57,218 nt of DNA, taken from Verrucomicrobiota bacterium. GTDB taxonomy: Bacteria; Verrucomicrobiota; Kiritimatiellia; JAAZAB01. Every line of letters begins with the position of its first letter. The first letter of the stretch is position 1. The notes below the pieces were generated by a model. The model saw only the letters and a program-made list of their open reading frames with translations. It was not told the DNA's origin and made no database searches. This document shows positions 17,760 through 26,406 of this stretch, piece by piece. The DNA lies in assembly GCA_018898455.1 (NCBI GenBank), contig JAHIJO010000202.1, forward strand, positions 1 to 57,218, read 5' to 3'. A program made the translations under genes and the position numbers.

Positions 17760-18722
17760 ATGAATATTCATCATCAAAAAATTATCGTGGCCGCGGTATC
17801 GGTGGTCTCCAACAGCTTTCTTGTTCTCTCGAAAATCATCATCGGCCTGCTGATCGGCTCCGTGGCGGTGATTTCCGAAGGGATCCACTCCGCCGTGGAT
17901 TTGCTGGCCGCCTTCATTGCCCTGTTCGCGGTCTGGATGGTGAAGCACCCGGCGGATAAGAACCACCCTTTCGGGCATGGCAAGGTGGAAAATATATCCG
18001 GCACTGTGGAAGCCCTGCTGATTTTTCTGGCGGCGGCTTGGATTATAAAGGAGGCGATCGAGAAACTGATCCACCCGTCGCCGCTTGGCGCCACCAGCTG
18101 GGGCGTGGGGATCATGCTGCTTTCGTCCCTGGTCAATATCGGCGTGTCCCGGTTGCTTTTTGTCGTGGGGCGCAAATCGAATTCCGTGGCCCTGCAGGCT
18201 GACGCCTGGCACCTGATGACGGATGTTTATACCTCGGCCGGCGTCATGTTCGGTCTGCTCTGCATCTGGATCGGGAATTTTCTGTTTCCACATTTGTACC
18301 TGGACTGGATTGACCCGATTGCGGCGATTTTGGTGGCCTTGCTGATCGTCAAGGCGGCGTGGAAACTGACGATTGAATCGGGGCGCGACTTGCTCGATAT
18401 CTCGTTACCGTTGGAGGAAGAGACGTGGATTCAACACTACCTGCACAGCCTCCATCCGACGGTGCGCGGATTACATAATCTGCGCACCCGCAAGGCAGGG
18501 GCGGATCGTTTTGTCGACTGCCATGTGCTGGTGCGCGCCGATATGTCGGTGGAGGAATCCCATGAAATTACCAGGACTATTTCCGGTGCGATCCGCCAGC
18601 AATATCCGGGCACCACGGTCACGATCCATATAGAACCCTGCCGCGGAACCTGTCCGCCGGAATGTTTGCAATACTGTCAGCTGCATGATGACGATCGCGA
18701 GCGGATCCTGGACGAATCCTAA
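17760..18722 (+). CDS. cation diffusion facilitator (CzcD-type metal efflux)
   Basis: An inner-membrane antiporter exporting divalent metal for protons. The 320 residues show six membrane segments. The metal-site pairs are His43/Asp47 (HSAVD) in TM2 and His151/Asp155 (HLMTD) in TM5. A cytoplasmic C-terminal domain (IHIEPCRGTCPPECLQYC) is unusually rich in Cys and may bind metal. HPFGHGKVE follows TM2 as is typical. GGGGA lies nine bases before the ATG. The NiCo riboswitch and terminator upstream point to Ni/Co as substrate or inducer. It is apparently monocistronic, with a convergent gene downstream. Confidence 0.93.
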   Translation: MNIHHQKIIVAAVSVVSNSFLVLSKIIIGLLIGSVAVISEGIHSAVDLLAAFIALFAVWMVKHPADKNHPFGHGKVENISGTVEALLIFLAAAWIIKEAIEKLIHPSPLGATSWGVGIMLLSSLVNIGVSRLLFVVGRKSNSVALQADAWHLMTDVYTSAGVMFGLLCIWIGNFLFPHLYLDWIDPIAAILVALLIVKAAWKLTIESGRDLLDISLPLEEETWIQHYLHSLHPTVRGLHNLRTRKAGADRFVDCHVLVRADMSVEESHEITRTISGAIRQQYPGTTVTIHIEPCRGTCPPECLQYCQLHDDDRERILDES

Positions 18723-18766
18723 CGGACGATAACTGCCGCTCTTGGCGGCCTAATTTAATCTCAATC

Positions 18767-19666
18767 TTAGCATCCGCAGTTGCAGGGTTTTGCATCGGCG
18801 TTCAATCGAAGCGCTTTCCAGACGTCCGGGGTTTCTTCGCAAAGTCCCACCGGGCAGACTGGCCGCAAGTGTTTCAGGGCGCGCCGGTAGAGGGCCAGAC
18901 GTTTTTTGATTGGATAGCGGGCCAGGCCCTTGCCGGATCGCGGTTTGACCAGAGCCGTAAATAAATCTTTGGCGACATATCGCGGCAATGAGGCTTCGGC
19001 GCGCAGTGTGCCCAGCGTCACGCGTTCGGGCGCGAGTTTCCTGACGTGATCCGAAATCCAGTCATAATCATATCCCGCGATGATAGGATCGATGCGGATG
19101 CGGATGCGCCAGCCCGATGCTTTCAGGCGCCGGGCGGCGTCCAGGCGGTCCGGTACCGGGGCCGCTCCCTGTTCGTATTGGCGCGCGGCGTCAGGATTGT
19201 TGACGGAGAACGAGACCATGACGTTCCGGCAGGCGGGAAGTTTCAGGAGGGACTGGCAGTCCCGCCGACCGCCCTTGGTGACCAGCAGGAGGCTGTGGGG
19301 ACGGCCGGGGCGTTCCGCCTCTTCACGAAACACCTCGATGAGCCGGGGCAGGATCGGTCGCACGGATTCGAACACGAGGCTGTCCGAGAGATTGCCCATG
19401 TTCAAGATATAGGATTCAAGCGCGTCCCGTTGGATCCAACGACGGACGTCGTCCAGCATCATCGTTACGTTGGTAAAGACATGCGGACGGTCCAGGTACC
19501 AGAAGGAGGCCTTCAGATAGCAATAGGCGCAGTGCGGAGAAAAGGAACAGCCGGCCGCATGCCGGAGCACGAAGAAATTCGGGCAGACCGTGTTGGTCGG
19601 CGTTGTCCGGAACAGTTCGACAAATCGCGTCTTCCGCTTGCGCAGTACGCAGTGTTGAGACTTCAA
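18767..19666 (-). CDS. SPL-family radical SAM protein
   Basis: The protein has 299 residues. CSFSPHCAYCY (CX5CX2C) binds the 4Fe-4S cluster that cleaves S-adenosylmethionine. The fold resembles spore photoproduct lyase and its relatives (NMGNLSDSLVFE, IRIRIDPIIAGYDY, RVTLGTLRAEASLP). In true spore lyase the motif is CX3CX2C, so the spacing here marks a side branch whose substrate is unknown. The C-terminus has extra cysteines (CPVGLCEE and PCNCGC). The start is TTG 19666 with GGAGGA five bases upstream. There is no sign of sporulation genes nearby; DNA repair is only a guess. Confidence 0.8.
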   Translation of the reverse strand: MKSQHCVLRKRKTRFVELFRTTPTNTVCPNFFVLRHAAGCSFSPHCAYCYLKASFWYLDRPHVFTNVTMMLDDVRRWIQRDALESYILNMGNLSDSLVFESVRPILPRLIEVFREEAERPGRPHSLLLVTKGGRRDCQSLLKLPACRNVMVSFSVNNPDAARQYEQGAAPVPDRLDAARRLKASGWRIRIRIDPIIAGYDYDWISDHVRKLAPERVTLGTLRAEASLPRYVAKDLFTALVKPRSGKGLARYPIKKRLALYRRALKHLRPVCPVGLCEETPDVWKALRLNADAKPCNCGC

Positions 19667-19758
19667 TTAAATCCTCCTCCGCAGCATCTCAGACATTCGG
19701 TCGTTAGGCATCGTTTTTCTTCTGGAGACGGGACGTCCTTGTCCCGTCCGGAGCGTAT

Positions 19759-20457
19759 CTACCCGAAAATATACGATTCACCCGGCCGCAGAACAACCAG
19801 TCCTTCCGGCACGTGATCGCAAATATCCGGGAGAAACCGGTTCTGCGCGTGCTGGGCCAGTTCATCATCCGTCAAATGCATGAGAAAATATCGCCGGGGC
19901 GCCAGCCGTTCGATGCATTTCACCCAGCCCGACCCCTGCCAGGGTCCGATCAGGAGCGCATCGAGCTGACCCAGGACCGCGCCATCGAGCCGTCGCGTGT
20001 TTTCATTGTCCCCGTCATGAAAAAAACGGAAGCCGGGCGCTTCCACGAGATAGGAGTTGTGCTCCCGGCCGTGGAAGGTTCGGAAGGCCGTGACGGTGAC
20101 GGATGGAAACTTGTGCTTAATAAAAGCGACCAGGGTATTTTCAGCGGAGACCTCCGGCTCCAGTTCCACCAGGCGTTCGGCGGGCATGATCTTGCGCAAG
20201 GCGGCGATCACGGTTTTCGGACCGGCCACCGGGGCTTGGGTGTGCCCGGCAACTTCCGCCACCGCATTGGCATTGAAATGATCCCCATGCGCGTGCGTGA
20301 CAAGGATCAGGTCGGCGCAGGTTACGATTGAGGCGCTCGGGCTGGGCGCATCCGCCACACCCGGAATCGGTCTATAGAAAGCATCGATAAAAATGCGGAT
20401 TTGATCCACGGCAATCCGGAATCCTCCATTTCCCACGAGAGTGATTTCAGCTCGCAT
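19759..20457 (-). CDS. metallo-beta-lactamase-fold hydrolase (UlaG/YtnP-like)
   Basis: The protein has 232 residues. THAHGDHFN is the HxHxDH metal motif. A further His lies in FHGREHNSY, an Asp in FFHDGDNENTRR and a His in YFLMHLTDDE. It resembles small cytoplasmic MBL-fold hydrolases of the L-ascorbate-6-phosphate lactonase type. The substrate cannot be told from sequence. The frame is open upstream to 20661, but the family-like sequence starts at ATG 20457 (MRAEITLVGNGGFRI). It is divergent from the UroD-like gene. Confidence 0.8.
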   Translation of the reverse strand: MRAEITLVGNGGFRIAVDQIRIFIDAFYRPIPGVADAPSPSASIVTCADLILVTHAHGDHFNANAVAEVAGHTQAPVAGPKTVIAALRKIMPAERLVELEPEVSAENTLVAFIKHKFPSVTVTAFRTFHGREHNSYLVEAPGFRFFHDGDNENTRRLDGAVLGQLDALLIGPWQGSGWVKCIERLAPRRYFLMHLTDDELAQHAQNRFLPDICDHVPEGLVVLRPGESYIFG

Positions 20458-20618
20458 AACTCGGGCGCCTGTTCTACAAACGTTTGATTTTTTGATGAGG
20501 TTTAAATGGAGTGCGGCAGCCAATGCTCCAAATTGTGCCTGATAGGTGCATGTCGCAAAAGTTATCATGAATTCACGCGGATGGGAAGGCCGTGCTTTTG
20601 GGACCCGGCGCAATTTCG

Positions 20619-20646
20619 TTGACCTCCGGATAGGGAAGTCTAGTAT
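20619..20646 (+). promoter_or_regulatory. sigma70-type promoter ahead of the UroD-like gene (putative)
   Basis: TTGACC (20619-20624), 16 bases, then TAGTAT (20641-20646). It would give a 5' leader of about 45 bases before ATG 20698. Judged by eye only. Confidence 0.4.
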
Positions 20647-20697
20647 ATAGCTTTTATGCACTGGGATACAAATTCATCATGTGAAAGGTTTCCCTGA

Positions 20698-21834
20698 ATG
20701 AACGCACGAGAACAATATCTCAACACGATGTTGTTTGATCACCCGGATCGGATTCCCTTTCAGCCCGGTGGAGGGCGGAAGTCGACCCTGGAAGCGTGGC
20801 ATAGCCAGGGTTTGCCGGCGCATATCCAGGGCGGCAAAGAACTGTTGAATTACGCCTGCGAGCAGGCGGGTATTGCGTACCGTGCCCCGATCGGGGGCAC
20901 GTCGTTTGTTGTTCAGGAACGCATGATTCCGATGTTCGAGGAAAAAGTGATCGAAGTCAGAGATCGTTCGCAGGTGGTCCAGGACTGGAAAGGCAATATC
21001 TGCGAAATCGGAAAAGAGTTCACAGTCGAATATCTGCGTAATGCCATGGATTTTGTGACCCGGCGCTGGATCAAGTGCCCCGTGGAAACCCGGGCGGACT
21101 GGGAGGAAATGAAACGCCGGTACAATCCCGACGATGCGTCCCGCTTGCCTCAAAACCCGGAAGCGCTGGGGAAGCAATTGAAAAATCGGGATTACCCGAT
21201 CCGCCTCAGTTTTTCAGGGCCGTTCTGGCAATTGCGGGAATGGCTGGGATTCGAAAATCTCTGCATGCTGTTTCATGACGATCCGGATTTCGTCCGGGAC
21301 ATGATCGCTTTCTGGGAGGATTATATCGCCCGCTTGCTGAAAAAAGCGCTGGCTTTTGCGGTCCCGGACACCGTGCTGATTTCCGAGGACATGGCCTACA
21401 AGAGTTTCTCCATGATTTCCCCGAAGATGGTCCGCGACTTCATCCTGCCGACTTGGACGCGCTGGGGAGAGATCATCCATGGCGCCGGCTGCCCTGTTTA
21501 TGACGTGGATTCCGACGGGTTTGTCGGCGAATTGATTCCTCTTTGGATCGAGTCCGGCCTCAATTCCTGTTGTCCCATCGAGGTGGCCGCCGGGAACGAC
21601 CTGGTGGAGTATCGCCGAAAGTTCGGCCGCCAGATGGCCTATACCGGCGGCGTGGACAAGAGGGCGATGGCCAAGGGAGGACGGGTTATCGAGGCCGAGA
21701 TCAAGCGCCTGGAACCCGTAATCCGTTCCGGCGGCTATATTCCATCGTGCGATCACGGCATTCCGCCCGATGTCTCGTGGCCGAATTTCGTGTATTACGT
21801 CAAATTACTGGCCAAAGTCACCGGTTGGGCATGA
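20698..21834 (+). CDS. uroporphyrinogen decarboxylase-like protein (MtaA/CmuA superfamily)
   Basis: 378 residues of the URO-D fold, including DVDSDGFVGELIPLWIESG, NSCCPIEVAAGNDLVEYRRK, YTGGVDKRAMAKGG and GYIPSCDHGIPPDVS. The DxDG and the Cys/His near the C-terminus match the group that includes cobalamin/coenzyme M methyltransferases rather than HemE. No haem genes are nearby. GAAAGG precedes the ATG. It stands as a single gene before ruvB. Substrate unknown. Confidence 0.85.
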   Translation: MNAREQYLNTMLFDHPDRIPFQPGGGRKSTLEAWHSQGLPAHIQGGKELLNYACEQAGIAYRAPIGGTSFVVQERMIPMFEEKVIEVRDRSQVVQDWKGNICEIGKEFTVEYLRNAMDFVTRRWIKCPVETRADWEEMKRRYNPDDASRLPQNPEALGKQLKNRDYPIRLSFSGPFWQLREWLGFENLCMLFHDDPDFVRDMIAFWEDYIARLLKKALAFAVPDTVLISEDMAYKSFSMISPKMVRDFILPTWTRWGEIIHGAGCPVYDVDSDGFVGELIPLWIESGLNSCCPIEVAAGNDLVEYRRKFGRQMAYTGGVDKRAMAKGGRVIEAEIKRLEPVIRSGGYIPSCDHGIPPDVSWPNFVYYVKLLAKVTGWA

Positions 21835-21885
21835 GCCGGCGATGAATTGAAAAGCCGGATGCCTTACTGATCACCGGAAAAATCC

Positions 21886-22899
21886 ATGAAAGAAAAATTT
21901 TCAGCCGAACTGGCTAAAAAAGATCCGGAGTTCGAGCTTAGCCTGCGCCCGTCCAAGTTCCGGGATTTCATTGGTCAGGTTAAGGTCAAGGAACGCCTGG
22001 AGCTGTTCGTGGAGGCCGCGCGGGGCCGGAAGGACGTGCTGGAGCATGTCCTGCTGGCCGGCCCGCCTGGGTTGGGCAAAACCACGCTGGCTTACATTCT
22101 CGCCGATGCCATGGGTGTGAATATCCGCGTTACCTCCGGTCCGATCATCGACAAGCCGGGCGACTTGGCCGGCATCCTGACGAGCATCGAGCCCGGTGAT
22201 ATCGTCTTCATCGACGAAATCCATCGTATCCAGAAATCCGTCGAGGAATATCTCTATTCGGCCATGGAGGATTTCGTCTTGGATATCATGATTGACCAGG
22301 GGCCGAATGCCCGGTCCGTGCGGCTGAACCTTCCCAAATTCACGCTGGTCGGCGCGACGACCCGCAGCGGTTTACTCTCGGCGCCCCTGCGGTCCCGTTT
22401 CGGGATGAATGTCCGCCTGAATTACTATCCCGCCGGGGAGTTGCAGGAAGTCATCCTGCGTTCGGCGCGCATCCTGAACGTGGATATTGATGACGAGGGT
22501 GCACGCGAAATTGCCGGCCGGTCGCGGGGCACGCCCCGGATTGCCAACAATCTCCTGCGGCGGGTCCGGGATTACGCCCAAGTCAAGGCCGACAACCGCA
22601 TCGTCCGTTCCATTGCCGACCAGGCTCTCGAAATGCTGGAGATCGATAAACACGGCCTGGACGAGATGGATAAACGCATTCTCCTTGCCGTTGTCCAGAA
22701 ATTTGGAGGGGGACCTGTCGGGGTGAACTCCCTGGCCGTGTCCGTGGGCGAGGAACCCGATACCATCGAAGAGGTTTACGAGCCGTACCTGATCCAGGAA
22801 GGTTACCTGAAGCGCACGCCGCAGGGACGGGTGGCCACGGAATTATGCTTCCAGTGCCTGGGTTTGAAACCCCGGGATCGCCAGGGAAGCCTGTTATAG
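21886..22899 (+). CDS. ruvB: Holliday junction branch-migration ATPase
   Basis: Hexameric AAA+ motor that drives RuvA-bound Holliday junctions. The 337 residues have Walker [12 protein letters not shown], Walker B IVFIDEIH, sensor 1 [20 protein letters not shown], and the C-terminal winged helix ending [18 protein letters not shown]. Length is normal. ruvA and ruvC are not in the window. There is no strong ribosome site before ATG 21886. Confidence 0.97.
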   Translation: MKEKFSAELAKKDPEFELSLRPSKFRDFIGQVKVKERLELFVEAARGRKDVLEHVLLAGPPGLGKTTLAYILADAMGVNIRVTSGPIIDKPGDLAGILTSIEPGDIVFIDEIHRIQKSVEEYLYSAMEDFVLDIMIDQGPNARSVRLNLPKFTLVGATTRSGLLSAPLRSRFGMNVRLNYYPAGELQEVILRSARILNVDIDDEGAREIAGRSRGTPRIANNLLRRVRDYAQVKADNRIVRSIADQALEMLEIDKHGLDEMDKRILLAVVQKFGGGPVGVNSLAVSVGEEPDTIEEVYEPYLIQEGYLKRTPQGRVATELCFQCLGLKPRDRQGSLL

Positions 22900-22969
22900 C
22901 GGAGAAGGTTGAGATATTAATGCGTTCACATCCGCTTGTGCAGAAACACGTCAACAAGAAAGCCCGGGC

Positions 22970-23230
22970 ATGACCATCACCGCCCTTGTTCTCCGGTCGC
23001 CGGACCAGTGCATCACCTGCGTCCGGGGGCATACGGTGATCCTGGATTCCGATCCGGCCGCCCTTTACGGCGTGCCGGTCAAGTGATTGAATGAACAAGT
23101 CCGCCGTAACAAGGAACGGTTCCCGGAACACTTCGTCTTTCAGCTTACTGAAAACGAGCGGCAGTCTTTAAGGTCGCAAAATGCGACCTTAAAGCGCGGC
23201 CAGCATCGCAAGTATCTGCCTAATGTGTGA
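22970..23230 (+). pseudogene. ORF6N (KilA-N-like) domain protein, broken
   Basis: VILDSDPAALYGVPVK, an in-frame TGA (23084-23086), then LNEQVRRNKERFPEHFVFQL and LRSQNATLKRGQHRKYLPN form the N-terminal ORF6N domain. It is common in phage- and plasmid-derived proteins and probably binds DNA. The frame ends again at TGA 23228-23230 where the family normally continues (FTEHG and more). The gene is therefore interrupted and 3' truncated. The LRSQNATLK codons form a perfect 12-bp hairpin at 23167-23193. A family B repeat starts 19 bases after the second stop. Confidence 0.75.
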
Positions 23231-23248
23231 CTCCTCAGAGCGTAAAAT

Positions 23249-23285
23249 ACCTGCCCGCAATGCTATCCGTCGGCTGACGGATTGC
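23249..23285 (+). repeat. palindromic repeat family B, copy 1
   Basis: A 37-bp unit starting ACCTGCCCGCA, then the stem ATCCGTC ggct GACGGAT, ending TGC. Other copies lie at 36435-36472 (stem region in the opposite sense) and 43936-43972. It sits between the ORF6N relic and the araB relic. Confidence 0.8.
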
Positions 23286-23458
23286 AGGCGGGCCCGTCCT
23301 CAGGCGGGTTTGGCCGTTTTGAATCATACGATTGAAAAGACCGTCGCAATAATGGTTGCTGGCAAGGTCGGTGTTGGCGTCAAAGCAAGGCAGTTTCCAT
23401 GATCGGAAACTGACTCTATTGACTTGGCCTTTAATGGGTGACCCGAATGGCGCCAGGT

Positions 23459-23602
23459 CATGTCGCCGTCTACCGGGAATTGTATGCCGTCTACAAGATT
23501 CTGCATGATGCCTTCGGCTTGTCCGGCGCGGTTCCAGTCACTTGCATGATGAAGGAACTGCGGTAAATCAAGGCGAAGGTTCTGGGGATTTAGGCAAGGG
23601 GC
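23459..23602 (+). pseudogene. araB: L-ribulokinase, decayed C-terminal remnant
   Basis: HVAVYRELYAVYKILHDAFG, then MMKELR, a stop, and IKAKVLG match the last 45 residues of L-ribulokinase (LY.LY..LHDAFG...MK.L..I). Just upstream DPNGAR is in another frame, so a frameshift lies near 23458. Everything before is missing. It may be a leftover of an arabinose locus beside the GH78-like gene. Confidence 0.6.
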
Positions 23603-23627
23603 AACGGCAGAGACGGATCGGCGAAGA

Positions 23628-25832
23628 ATGTCAAAAATTAACCAGGCGGCAAACTGGCCGCACAGGACAAGAATGAACAAACAATATGATCCAATGCTTG
23701 ACCCCCGTTGCACAGTGACCGCCTCTGATGTCCGGGATCGGTGGTGTGCTCAATGGATCTGGTTTCCAGGGCAGCGCGTGGCGCACCTTCATGCCTTGAC
23801 TGTGCGCCGGATGGCCGAACGCTGCGTCTACGTCGGCTACCCAGGCCGCTTCCGGCTGCCGATCTTTCAGGCCTTCTTCCGCACGACGGCGATGCTGACC
23901 AAACCCCGGCATCTCCGCTGGGCCGGTCCTCTTGGTCGCATTCGCGTGACCATTGACGGTGTTGAAGGTAATGCCACGCGTCGCGGCGCCGAGCTTCCGG
24001 CGGGGCGGCACGACCTTTACGTTGTTGTTGACTTCGGCAACCGCCTGCCGGCCATCATCCTTGAGGGCGGCGAGTTGTCGACGGGGCCGGAGTGGGAGTC
24101 CAGCCTCGACGGGCACACCTGGTTTCCCACTGAGTGTGAACCACTACTAAGCGATCCCAAGAGACTGCCCGATGACTCGGTGGAATGCCGTGTGATCATT
24201 ACCCCGAAGGAGGTGCAACCAGTTGATTCACGGCCAGTCAAGGCACTGGCCGTGGTCCACGACGAGATCGCTCTCCCGCCGGGTCAGAGCGTGCTGATTG
24301 ACTTTGGGCATGACGAGCTCGGGCGCCTCTGCTTCGATGCGACGGGGTGTGGCTTGGTCGAATGCGTGGTGGGCGAATCGGCTGAGGAAGCGTTGAACGA
24401 CGAGCCGGCGCATTTCGAGCAGCACCCGCTGGCGTCGGCGCCGATGGGATCGGTCCGCTTGCCCGAGCGATGCGTCCGCTTCGCGCGCCTCAAGAGCACG
24501 GCTGGCTGCACGATCCGCAACCTGCGCTTTGAAGCCCGCGTCTGGCCGACCGAATACCAGGGCGAGTTTGAGTGCAGCGACTCGCTTCTCAACGATATCT
24601 GGAAAGCCGGGGCAGCCACCCTCCATACCTGTACCCACGATTTCATCCTTGACGGGATCCGCCGCGACGCCCTTCCCTGGGCACTTGATGCCATTGCCGC
24701 CATCGAGTCCTCCGACTGCATCTTCTTCGACTCCGTGCCGGCGCGAAACCATCTTGTCTCGCAGCTCCTGCCGTCCGCGCCTTCGGATATCGACATCGGC
24801 ATTCTGGATTTTCCGCTCTACGTGCCCATGGGCTTTGAGCATGACTATCTCGTCCGAGGCGACCTCAGCTTCTCGAAACGCTACCGCACCAGTCTAACCG
24901 AATTGCTGGATTTCTACATTTCAAAACGCAACGCCGCCGGCTGGCTCGGCGGCAGCGGCAGTTGGGGCTGCCTTGCCGACTGGACAATGACCCCCGAGTT
25001 TGGTCCTGACTCCCGCGGCATCTGCACTTATGTGCAGATGCTCCTGATGCGCAGCTTGGAGATCGGCGCTGCATTTAACGATCGGTGGGGCGAAAGCGAC
25101 CTTGCCCGGCGGTATCGTCAGGAGGCTATTCTGCTGCGCCAACGCATCCGGGAGGAGTTCTGGGATCCCGCTCGTGGCGCCTACATTAATGGTTATACTT
25201 CCTCCGGTAAGCGTGATGACCGTCTCAGCGTGCCGGCGCAGGTCTTCGGTATCTTCTTTGATCTCATTTGCCCGGAGGAGTATCCTGGAGCAATCGACGG
25301 AGTGTTGGAGAACTTCGCCTGTCGGCCGACCAACGTATCGCTGATCCGCCACTGGGAATTCCTTGCCTATGCCAAGGCGAACCGGTTGCCGCAGGCACTG
25401 GACTTTGTCAAGCGCGTCTGGGGCAGGCTGCTGTCGCTGGGCCACGTGCGTTTTGCCGAGGACATTCGTCCGAACGACAGCCCGGTTGAACAGCTTGCCT
25501 TCTATGGGCGACCCTTCGGCAACAGCCTCTGCCACGAGTGGGCGGGGGCGGCGCCGGTGGCACTCCTGAGCAAAGGCGTGCTCGGAATCTCCGCCACCGG
25601 CCCGGGTTTTTCCACGTGCGACCTTATCCTTCGTGAGTCGGGATTAGACTGGTTTCGCGGCGTAATCCCAACGCCACGAGGCATGATCCAGTGGTCCTAT
25701 GATCGCAGCGGTGGCCGGCTCATTCTGCCAAAGGGTGTAACGATGAGGCTGGTGGGATGCCGGCTGAAGAGCGGGGCGGCGGTGATCGAAGGGGAAGGGG
25801 AGCTAACCCGGATTTATCACACGTCTGGGTGA
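23628..25832 (+). CDS. alpha-L-rhamnosidase-like glycoside hydrolase (GH78-type six-hairpin fold)
   Basis: 734 residues. The N-terminal half is beta-rich (QWIWFPGQ, FFRTTAMLTKPRHLRW, IDFGHDELGRLCFDATG). From about residue 315 follows the alpha/alpha barrel (FECSDSLLNDIWKAGAATLH, DGIRRDALPWALDAIAA, GSWGCLADWTM, CHEWAGAAPVALLSKGVLGI). These are features of bacterial rhamnosidases acting on plant or algal polysaccharides. DGIRRD resembles the usual catalytic-site DGPKRDR. No secretion signal is apparent, so it may act on imported oligosaccharides. The alternative start is ATG 23673. The 3' end runs into a 9-bp-stem hairpin (25807-25842) that covers the stop codon. Confidence 0.75.
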   Translation: MSKINQAANWPHRTRMNKQYDPMLDPRCTVTASDVRDRWCAQWIWFPGQRVAHLHALTVRRMAERCVYVGYPGRFRLPIFQAFFRTTAMLTKPRHLRWAGPLGRIRVTIDGVEGNATRRGAELPAGRHDLYVVVDFGNRLPAIILEGGELSTGPEWESSLDGHTWFPTECEPLLSDPKRLPDDSVECRVIITPKEVQPVDSRPVKALAVVHDEIALPPGQSVLIDFGHDELGRLCFDATGCGLVECVVGESAEEALNDEPAHFEQHPLASAPMGSVRLPERCVRFARLKSTAGCTIRNLRFEARVWPTEYQGEFECSDSLLNDIWKAGAATLHTCTHDFILDGIRRDALPWALDAIAAIESSDCIFFDSVPARNHLVSQLLPSAPSDIDIGILDFPLYVPMGFEHDYLVRGDLSFSKRYRTSLTELLDFYISKRNAAGWLGGSGSWGCLADWTMTPEFGPDSRGICTYVQMLLMRSLEIGAAFNDRWGESDLARRYRQEAILLRQRIREEFWDPARGAYINGYTSSGKRDDRLSVPAQVFGIFFDLICPEEYPGAIDGVLENFACRPTNVSLIRHWEFLAYAKANRLPQALDFVKRVWGRLLSLGHVRFAEDIRPNDSPVEQLAFYGRPFGNSLCHEWAGAAPVALLSKGVLGISATGPGFSTCDLILRESGLDWFRGVIPTPRGMIQWSYDRSGGRLILPKGVTMRLVGCRLKSGAAVIEGEGELTRIYHTSG

Positions 25833-25842
25833 GAAATCCGGG
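25807..25842 (+). repeat. inverted repeat over the GH78 stop codon
   Basis: CCCGGATTT (25807-25815) and AAATCCGGG (25834-25842) are perfectly complementary around an 18-base loop. The T run needed for a classic terminator is absent. It could be a dispersed repeat or a factor-dependent 3' end. Confidence 0.5.
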
Positions 25843-25856
25843 CTAATCACTCACCT

Positions 25857-26198
25857 TTACCCGATATTCATGTTCGCCGGGTTATCTACGACTGTCACTC
25901 CGCCCACCACCTTCTCGTACCCGTCATCGGCGCTGACGCCGTCGAACTTGTACTTGGTGAGAATTTCTTTCAGGAATTTCTCCGGCTCGGGCACTGTCCC
26001 GGTGAAATACCAGGCGCTGGCCTGGATGCCGTGTTTATGGCACTGGTCAATGAAGTATTCGTTCATCTGCTCCGGCGCCAGGTCCTTGGGATACGGCCTG
26101 CCGACCGGCAGCATTAGCCGATTGAATCCCGCGCGCACCGCGATATCGATGTAGTAATCAACGCCTAACTGGTTCCGCGGATATGGCCCGGAAAGCTG
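25857..26198 (-). pseudogene. 3' fragment of a TIM-barrel-like protein
   Basis: The open frame begins after a stop at 26199-26201 and has no good start. The first codon that could serve is GTG 26136-26138. The product includes YYIDIAVRAGFNRLMLPVG, then EQMNEYFIDQCHKHGIQASA and KYKFDGVSADDGYEKV. This looks like beta-alpha repeats of a glycosidase-type barrel (a line of sight to an acid pair at VSADDGYE), but I cannot name the family. It is probably the truncated end of a larger lost gene, as nothing upstream continues it. Confidence 0.5.
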
Positions 26199-26406
26199 TC
26201 AGCGAAAAAAAACACCTGTGATCGATAAATGAACGATATCTCCGCGGTTGTGTCATCTCAAGTCCGAGATCAAAACGGATCATTCGCCGGAGAAAAAATG
26301 AAGACGCTTGCTAAAACACGGCCGCCATCTACAATGTCCCATGTCCTTACCGGAAGTCCGGTTGATGAGACTGGCCGACGCTAAATTCTGAAACGAACCA
26401 TGGGCC

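Noticed and set aside
23167-23193. Perfect 12-bp inverted repeat, considered as a terminator or recombination site
   Set aside because: It coincides with the LRSQNATLK codons normal for ORF6N proteins, so coding sequence explains it.
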